From: an uncultured Oscillospiraceae bacterium | Lineage (GTDB): Bacteria; Bacillota; Clostridia; Oscillospirales; Oscillospiraceae | Assembly: GCA_934565425.1 (NCBI GenBank) | Contig: CAKTHW010000003.1 | Coordinates: forward strand, 1 to 47,295 | DNA: 47,295 nt | Direction of reading: 5' to 3' | Shown: piece by piece, positions 43,146 through 47,295 of the stretch | Position numbering within the stretch: the first letter of the stretch is position 1 | How the letters are laid out: the number at the start of each line of letters is the position of its first letter | The notes under the pieces: generated by a model | Seen by the model: the letters and a program-made list of their open reading frames with translations, nothing else | Databases searched by the model: none | Told to the model about the DNA's origin: nothing | Program-made: the position numbers and the translations under genes

Positions 43146-43922
43146 GTGTTACACGTGACCCTGATTGCCCATACACCCGAACCGGAGCGAGTGGTTGCTG
43201 CTGCTGCCAAGCTGTGCTACTCCAAAGTGGGGGTGACCAACCTGCTGGATGGCCTGACGCCGGAGAAAAGTGCCAGCTTTTTGCGGATGCTCAGCGACTT
43301 AGGCCATGCCAGCCCCGTCGAGCACGCATCCTTCACCTTCGGCATCGAAGGGGTGTCCCGCGCGCTGCTGGCGCAGATCACCCGACATCGTCTGGCGTCC
43401 TACTCCGTCCAGAGTCAGCGCTATGTGCGGTTGGATGATTTTCATTATGTCATCCCGCCGGAAGTGGAGGCAGAACCGGAGGCCAAGAAGCTGTTTTTGG
43501 AGGCCATGGAACAGCAGGCGCAGGAATACTTAAAGATCGCCGGCGCCCTTCAGCGGAAGCATCAGGCGGAGCTGATGGCACAGGGGCTGTCGGAAAAGGC
43601 GGCCAAACAGAAGGCGGAGAAGCTGGCCAACGAGGACGCTCGTTTTGTCCTGCCCAACGCCTGCGAGACCAAAATGGTGGTCACCATGAACGCCCGCAGC
43701 CTGAACCACTTCTTCAACCTGCGCTGCTGCAACCGTGCCCAGTGGGAGATCCGTCGGCTGGCGGAGGAGATGTTCAAGCTGGTCTATGCGGTCGCCCCCA
43801 ACCTGTTTGCCGGTGCTGGTCCCAGCTGTGTGGCGGACGGGAAATGTCCGGAGGGCAACATGAGTTGCGGCAAGTGCAAGGAGATGCAGGAGCAGTATCG
43901 GAAGTGGAAGGAAGAGGGCTGA
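43146..43922 (+). CDS. thyX: Flavin-dependent thymidylate synthase
   Basis: A 258-residue FAD enzyme that methylates dUMP to dTMP using methylenetetrahydrofolate and NADPH. The ThyX signature RHRLASYSVQSQRY (RHRxxSxxxxSxR) is complete, and HASPVEHASFTF precedes it. The C-terminus carries a Cys cluster, CPEGNMSCGKC, often found in clostridial members. GTG at 43146 follows AAAGGAGG. It heads a tight unit with thpR (one base gap) and the DUF1294 gene. Confidence 0.97.
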   Translation: MLHVTLIAHTPEPERVVAAAAKLCYSKVGVTNLLDGLTPEKSASFLRMLSDLGHASPVEHASFTFGIEGVSRALLAQITRHRLASYSVQSQRYVRLDDFHYVIPPEVEAEPEAKKLFLEAMEQQAQEYLKIAGALQRKHQAELMAQGLSEKAAKQKAEKLANEDARFVLPNACETKMVVTMNARSLNHFFNLRCCNRAQWEIRRLAEEMFKLVYAVAPNLFAGAGPSCVADGKCPEGNMSCGKCKEMQEQYRKWKEEG

Positions 43923-43923
43923 G

Positions 43924-44445
43924 ATGCGGCTCTTTGTTGCCATTGCCTTTCCGGAACCGGTGAAGGACGGTCTGGAGGCGGGGATGCGTGCCTTGCGGAA
44001 GCAGGGGGTGCGTGCCAGCTGGTCTCGGCGGGAGAATCTTCACTTGACGCTGGAATTTCTAGGAGAGCTGGACAGCCCTGAACCGGTCATCACCGCCATG
44101 GAGCAGGTACAGGCGGCGCCCTTTTCCCTGGAATTTGCACCGTCCGGACGGTTCCGCCGCCGGGAAGGGGATATTTTCTGGCTGGGCATCCGCCCCAACG
44201 GAGCGCTGATGGAACTGCAAAAGCAGCTGCATGGTGCGTTGAGAGCGCAAGGGTTACCGCTGGAATCCCGACCCTACCGACCGCATCTGACCCTGGCACG
44301 CCGCCTGCGTGACCATGGGGAGAGCGTGTTCCCGGAACCGCTGCCGCCGGCGGTGCAGGTGTCGGAATTTGTCCTGATGCTGTCCGAACAGACGCCAAAA
44401 GGGATGCGCTATACCCCGTTGTATCGAAAGAAGTTGGAGAGGTGA
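43924..44445 (+). CDS. thpR: RNA 2',3'-cyclic phosphodiesterase (LigT/ThpR)
   Basis: A 173-residue 2H phosphoesterase. The two catalytic HxTx motifs are HLTL in NLHLTLEFLGEL and HLTL in YRPHLTLARRL, and the protein starts MRLFVAIAFPEPV as the family does. It opens 2',3'-cyclic phosphates on RNA in vitro; the cellular role is unsettled. It starts one base after the thyX stop and its stop overlaps the ribosome site of the next gene, so the three are one operon. Confidence 0.94.
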   Translation: MRLFVAIAFPEPVKDGLEAGMRALRKQGVRASWSRRENLHLTLEFLGELDSPEPVITAMEQVQAAPFSLEFAPSGRFRRREGDIFWLGIRPNGALMELQKQLHGALRAQGLPLESRPYRPHLTLARRLRDHGESVFPEPLPPAVQVSEFVLMLSEQTPKGMRYTPLYRKKLER

Positions 44446-44447
44446 CC

Positions 44448-44744
44448 ATGGAACACAACATTGCATGGGCGCTTGGCGTCTACCTGCTGGCGCTCAACCT
44501 GGTGACGTTTTTCACCTACGGATGGGACAAGCGGAAGGCGAGACAGAACCAGTGGCGGATCCCGGAACACACCCTGTTGGCGCTGGCCTTTGTCGGCGGT
44601 GGTGTGGGAGCGCTGTTGGGGATGCGGGTGTTTCACCACAAAACACGCAAAACCAAGTTCCGCCTGGGTGTTCCAGTGGCCTTGCTGCTGTGGCTGCTGC
44701 TGATCGGGGCTTTGGTGGTTCGGATGGGGATGTTGCCGTTTTGA
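44448..44744 (+). CDS. DUF1294 membrane protein
   Basis: A 98-residue protein with about three hydrophobic helices. The conserved TYGWDKRKARQNQWRIPE, the GGGVGALLGM helix and FHHKTRKTKF make the DUF1294 assignment. The ATG at 44448 is preferred to an in-frame GTG at 44442 because the latter is part of the GGAGAGGTG ribosome site. It is the third gene of the thyX operon. No function is established for the family. Confidence 0.88.
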   Translation: MEHNIAWALGVYLLALNLVTFFTYGWDKRKARQNQWRIPEHTLLALAFVGGGVGALLGMRVFHHKTRKTKFRLGVPVALLLWLLLIGALVVRMGMLPF

Positions 44745-44758
44745 TGGCGATTTTTTAA

Positions 44759-44838
44759 AAAGATTTATGAAATCATAAGATTCTACCATGAAATCTTTAA
44801 GAATTTGCGATGATTCGTGATAGAAAATCTGGTATAAT
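44759..44838 (+). promoter_or_regulatory. Promoter and phased repeats before the C39-like gene
   Basis: An extended -10, TGGTATAAT, lies at 44830-44838. Upstream, ATGAAATC occurs twice in direct orientation, 21 bp apart (44767-44774, 44788-44795), and AAAGATTT/AAATCTTT form an inverted pair (44759-44766, 44791-44798), suggesting an activator or repressor site. Confidence 0.45.
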
Positions 44839-44887
44839 ATAACCTGTCCCAAAGGGAACCTGTAAAACTAAGAGAGTGAGCAGTAGC

Positions 44888-45775
44888 ATGGAGCAGCAAA
44901 GAAACAGGCGCGCTTCCTCCGGGCAGCGACAATACCCCAAGCAGACCAGACGGCGCAGACGACGGAGAAGATCTCCAGCGCGTCAGGTGGTGCTGTTGCT
45001 GATCGTCATCGGCTGTGTTCTGGGTGTTGTGGCCAGCTGTCGGCAGAGGAGCCGGAATCGGCAAGTGGCCAACGACCCCGCGAAACCGGCGGCACAGTCA
45101 GGACAGCAGGAGAATCCGGAGGTCACCAGAGAAGCGTATATCGCCGCCCATAAAAAAGAATACCCGCAGTCTCTGCGGGATCTGTTAGAGCGCAATCCGG
45201 AGACGGTGGACTTTGTCTATGACTACCCCAAGGAGGGGAACAAGCAGCATGAGATCGACCTGTCCGGCGAAGTGACCCAGGGCACCATCCCCCTCTTCCT
45301 CCAGTGGGACGAGCGTTGGGGTTACCAGGAGTATGGCAGTGATATGCTGGCTATCACCGGTTGCGGTCCCACCTGTCTGTCCATGGTGTACTGTGGCTTG
45401 ACGGGTCAGACGGACAAAAGCCCATTGGAGATGGCGCACTTTTCTGAGGAACAGGGCTACTACAGCGAAGGGGTGGGCACATCCTGGACGCTGATGTCTC
45501 AAGGCGCTGTCCAGCTGGGGTTGAGTGTGCGGGAGATCCCGTTGACCGCACAGCTCATCATCGATCAGCTCAATGAGGGGCACCCGGTCATCTGCACCAT
45601 GGGGCCAGGTGACTTTACAGACAGCGGGCACTATATCGTCCTGCTCCGGGTCAATGACGACGGTTCCATTGCGGTCAATGACCCCAACAGCCCGAAGAAC
45701 AGCAAGAAGAGCTGGGATTTGGAGCGGCTGATGGGTCAGATGGAAAATTTGTGGGCTTATTCGCTGCCCTATTAA
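44888..45775 (+). CDS. Membrane-anchored C39-family cysteine peptidase-like protein
   Basis: A 295-residue type II membrane protein. A very Arg-rich cytoplasmic head (about 1-32, with eight consecutive Arg) precedes one helix (about 34-50). The extracytoplasmic domain (about 145-290) has the papain-like triad pattern of C39: Cys in AITGCGPTCLSMVY, His in SGHYIVLLRV and Asp in AVNDPNSPKN. No ABC transporter is fused or adjacent, so it is a secreted-side cell-envelope peptidase rather than a bacteriocin exporter. ATG at 44888 follows GAGTGAGC. Confidence 0.88.
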   Translation: MEQQRNRRASSGQRQYPKQTRRRRRRRRSPARQVVLLLIVIGCVLGVVASCRQRSRNRQVANDPAKPAAQSGQQENPEVTREAYIAAHKKEYPQSLRDLLERNPETVDFVYDYPKEGNKQHEIDLSGEVTQGTIPLFLQWDERWGYQEYGSDMLAITGCGPTCLSMVYCGLTGQTDKSPLEMAHFSEEQGYYSEGVGTSWTLMSQGAVQLGLSVREIPLTAQLIIDQLNEGHPVICTMGPGDFTDSGHYIVLLRVNDDGSIAVNDPNSPKNSKKSWDLERLMGQMENLWAYSLPY

Positions 45776-45786
45776 AGCAGCGTAGA

Positions 45787-45825
45787 AAAACGCCGTGTTT
45801 GTGTGAAACAAACACGGCGTTTTTT
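45787..45825. terminator. Bidirectional terminator between the C39-like gene and xth
   Basis: A perfect 16-bp stem, 45787-45802 with 45808-45823, has A-tract and T-tract flanks. Confidence 0.94.
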
Positions 45826-45831
45826 CTCATA

Positions 45832-46587
45832 TTACAGATCCAGGGTCAAGCCCACCGGACAGTGGTCGCTGCCCAAGATCTCCGGGTAAATGTCCGCACC
45901 GGTGATGCGGGGCGCCAGGCGGTCCGAGACGATGAAATAGTCGATACGCCAGCCGGCATTGTTCTTCCGGGCGTTGAACCGGTAGCTCCACCAGGAATAA
46001 GCGCCGGTGCGGTCAGGGTAGAGGTGGCGGAAGGTGTCCGTGAAACCGGAGGACAGCAGCTGAGTCATCTTTTCCCGCTCCTGGTCGGAAAAGCCAGGGT
46101 TGCCACGGTTGCTCTTGGGGTTTTTCAGGTCGATCTCCGTGTGTGCCACATTCAGGTCTCCAGCGTACACCACAGGCTTCTCCTTGTCCAGCGCTTGCAG
46201 ATACGCCTGCAAGTCCTCCTCCCAGGTCATCCGGTAGTCGATGCGCTTCAGCTCGTTCTGGGCGTTGGGGGTGTAGCAGCAGACGAAATAGAACGTGTCA
46301 AATTCCAGGGTGATGAGCCGTCCCTCTGTGTCGTGCTCCGGAATCCCCAGGCCGTACCGGACGGACAAGGGTTCCCGTTTGGAGAAGACCGCAGTGCCGG
46401 AGTAGCCTTTCCGTTCGGCGTAGTTCCAGTACTGATGATAGCCGGGGAGATCCAACTCCACCTGTCCGGCCTGGAGCTTGGTCTCCTGTAGGCAGAATAG
46501 GTCGGCGTCCAAAAAGTAGAACGCATCTTCAAACCCTTTTTTCAAACAGGCGCGCAGGCCATTCACATTCCAGGAAATCAGTTTCAT
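45832..46587 (-). CDS. xth: Exodeoxyribonuclease III
   Basis: A 251-residue AP endonuclease/3'-exonuclease of base-excision repair. Family motifs are complete: [16 protein letters not shown], the catalytic GDLNVAH, GWRIDYF and the terminal GSDHCPVGL. The ATG is 17 bp downstream of the stop of the pepD-like gene on the same strand, so both are likely one transcript. Confidence 0.97.
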   Translation of the reverse strand: MKLISWNVNGLRACLKKGFEDAFYFLDADLFCLQETKLQAGQVELDLPGYHQYWNYAERKGYSGTAVFSKREPLSVRYGLGIPEHDTEGRLITLEFDTFYFVCCYTPNAQNELKRIDYRMTWEEDLQAYLQALDKEKPVVYAGDLNVAHTEIDLKNPKSNRGNPGFSDQEREKMTQLLSSGFTDTFRHLYPDRTGAYSWWSYRFNARKNNAGWRIDYFIVSDRLAPRITGADIYPEILGSDHCPVGLTLDL

Positions 46588-46604
46588 GTGTTGTCCTTTC
46601 TCTC

Positions 46605-47295
46605 TCAGCCCTTTTGGGCGATATCTTCCAACGTATCCTGTAACAGCTGAACATAGACGGGGAGGCTGGCCAGGTCAATGCGCTCTTGAGTGGAGTAGGG
46701 ATACTCGATGGTGACGCCGGTCTCCACTGCCGTCAGCTCCGGATGCAGCTGAGTCAAAACGGACAGCTCCGACCCGGCGTGGGTGGGGTCGATCTCCATG
46801 GGGGTGCCATTTCTCACCTGCCACAGCTGGGACATCCGCTGCGCCAGAGGGTTGTCCGGGTCTTCCTCCCAGGTTGGGTAGCTGGCTTCGCCTGCCGGGT
46901 CAAAGCCGCATCGGTCAGCCAGCAGCGCACAGCCGCGGGCGGCACGTTCCAATGCCTGTTCCGGTGTGCCCCGCAGGAGCAGGTGGTAGGTCAGCCGGTT
47001 GTCCGTGCAGTCCACCCGTCCCACGTTGCCGGAACAGGCGGGGATCATCGGATAATTGGGCAGGCGCGCGGTGATGCCGTTGGGCAGAGAGAGCAAAAAA
47101 TCCATGGTTGCCTGATAGTCGATAGGCGACCAGATGTAGGAAGGAACGTCAGAAGGGGAAAAGTCCATTTGGCCGCCCAGCGACTGTGCCAGTGCCCGCC
47201 AGTGCACAAAAAGATTGGGGTCTTTGATGGTCATGATGGCGGACGCGGTAGTGGGGATGGTGTTCAGCGCGCCGCCGCCGGAGAAATGGATGAGC
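46605..47295 (-). CDS. M20 family peptidase, PepD-like, C-terminal part
   Basis: The frame is open to the window edge, so the N-terminus is missing; about 229 residues are seen. The sequence [18 protein letters not shown], then [24 protein letters not shown] and [13 protein letters not shown], matches the C-terminal half of aminoacyl-histidine dipeptidases (PepD), metal-dependent enzymes that cleave Xaa-His and other dipeptides. The lid-domain His region and the Glu-rich metal site would lie partly outside the window. It is followed closely by xth. Confidence 0.82.
   Translation of the reverse strand, partial: LIHFSGGGALNTIPTTASAIMTIKDPNLFVHWRALAQSLGGQMDFSPSDVPSYIWSPIDYQATMDFLLSLPNGITARLPNYPMIPACSGNVGRVDCTDNRLTYHLLLRGTPEQALERAARGCALLADRCGFDPAGEASYPTWEEDPDNPLAQRMSQLWQVRNGTPMEIDPTHAGSELSVLTQLHPELTAVETGVTIEYPYSTQERIDLASLPVYVQLLQDTLEDIAQKG

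Overview
The window looks like chromosome from a GC-rich, spore-forming, fermentative member of the Clostridia, most likely Oscillospiraceae-like gut Firmicutes. The reasons are spoIID, a YlyB-type pseudouridine synthase next to lspA, a rhodanese-less thiI, clear SigA-type promoters, AGGAGG ribosome sites, GTG/TTG starts and several AdhE genes. The genus is inference. No phage, IS element, CRISPR array or rRNA is visible. There is one tRNA, Arg(CCU).

Layout. 1-4.7 kb: end of xpt, a YczE-like membrane protein, a DEAD-box helicase with a long basic tail, lspA and an RluA-family enzyme. 4.7-9.1 kb, minus strand: lipid kinase, mnmE, a zinc-ribbon membrane protein with a PTEPTT repeat tail, and thiI. 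9.4-12.6 kb: ilvE with a paired operator, a CAT-like acetyltransferase, a TIGR04076 protein and trmL. 12.6-20.2 kb: glycolytic genes pgk, tpiA, gpmI and eno, interrupted by a membrane protein and a frameshifted MATE pump. 20.2-26.5 kb: rpsO, pnp, an M16 protease and gdhA. 26.6-33.8 kb: a TipA-like MerR regulator, a polysaccharide deacetylase, an SDR, a Vat/CatB-type acetyltransferase, spoIID, citrate synthase, a hotdog thioesterase, a Doc toxin with a tiny antitoxin, and the tRNA. 34-35.9 kb: typA. 36.4-43 kb: three AdhE-related genes. 43.1 kb to the end: thyX, thpR, a DUF1294 protein, a C39-like protein, xth and the end of a pepD-like peptidase.

The AdhE region is the most unusual part. The first copy keeps every catalytic residue I can check in both halves, but an in-frame TAG sits in a scrambled six-codon patch exactly in the linker between its aldehyde and alcohol dehydrogenase domains. 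The second gene is a stand-alone 307-residue alcohol dehydrogenase-like domain that has lost all four metal ligands and the HIPHG segment, yet has strongly biased codons, its own ribosome site and a strong terminator. The third is a full-length fusion that keeps the aldehyde dehydrogenase cysteine but has lost three of four metal ligands in the alcohol half. One possibility is a mixed system in which non-catalytic AdhE-like subunits join or regulate the AdhE filament; the alternative is decay plus an assembly error.

Other regulatory signals stand out: a MerR-type promoter with a 19-bp spacer and a perfect dyad, a terminator in the MATE leader that overlaps a possible 8-codon leader peptide, repeated TTGCAA motifs in the gdhA leader, and strongly structured intercistronic RNAs among pgk, tpiA, gpmI, rpsO and pnp. 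All functional calls come from reading motifs; no search or folding program was run.
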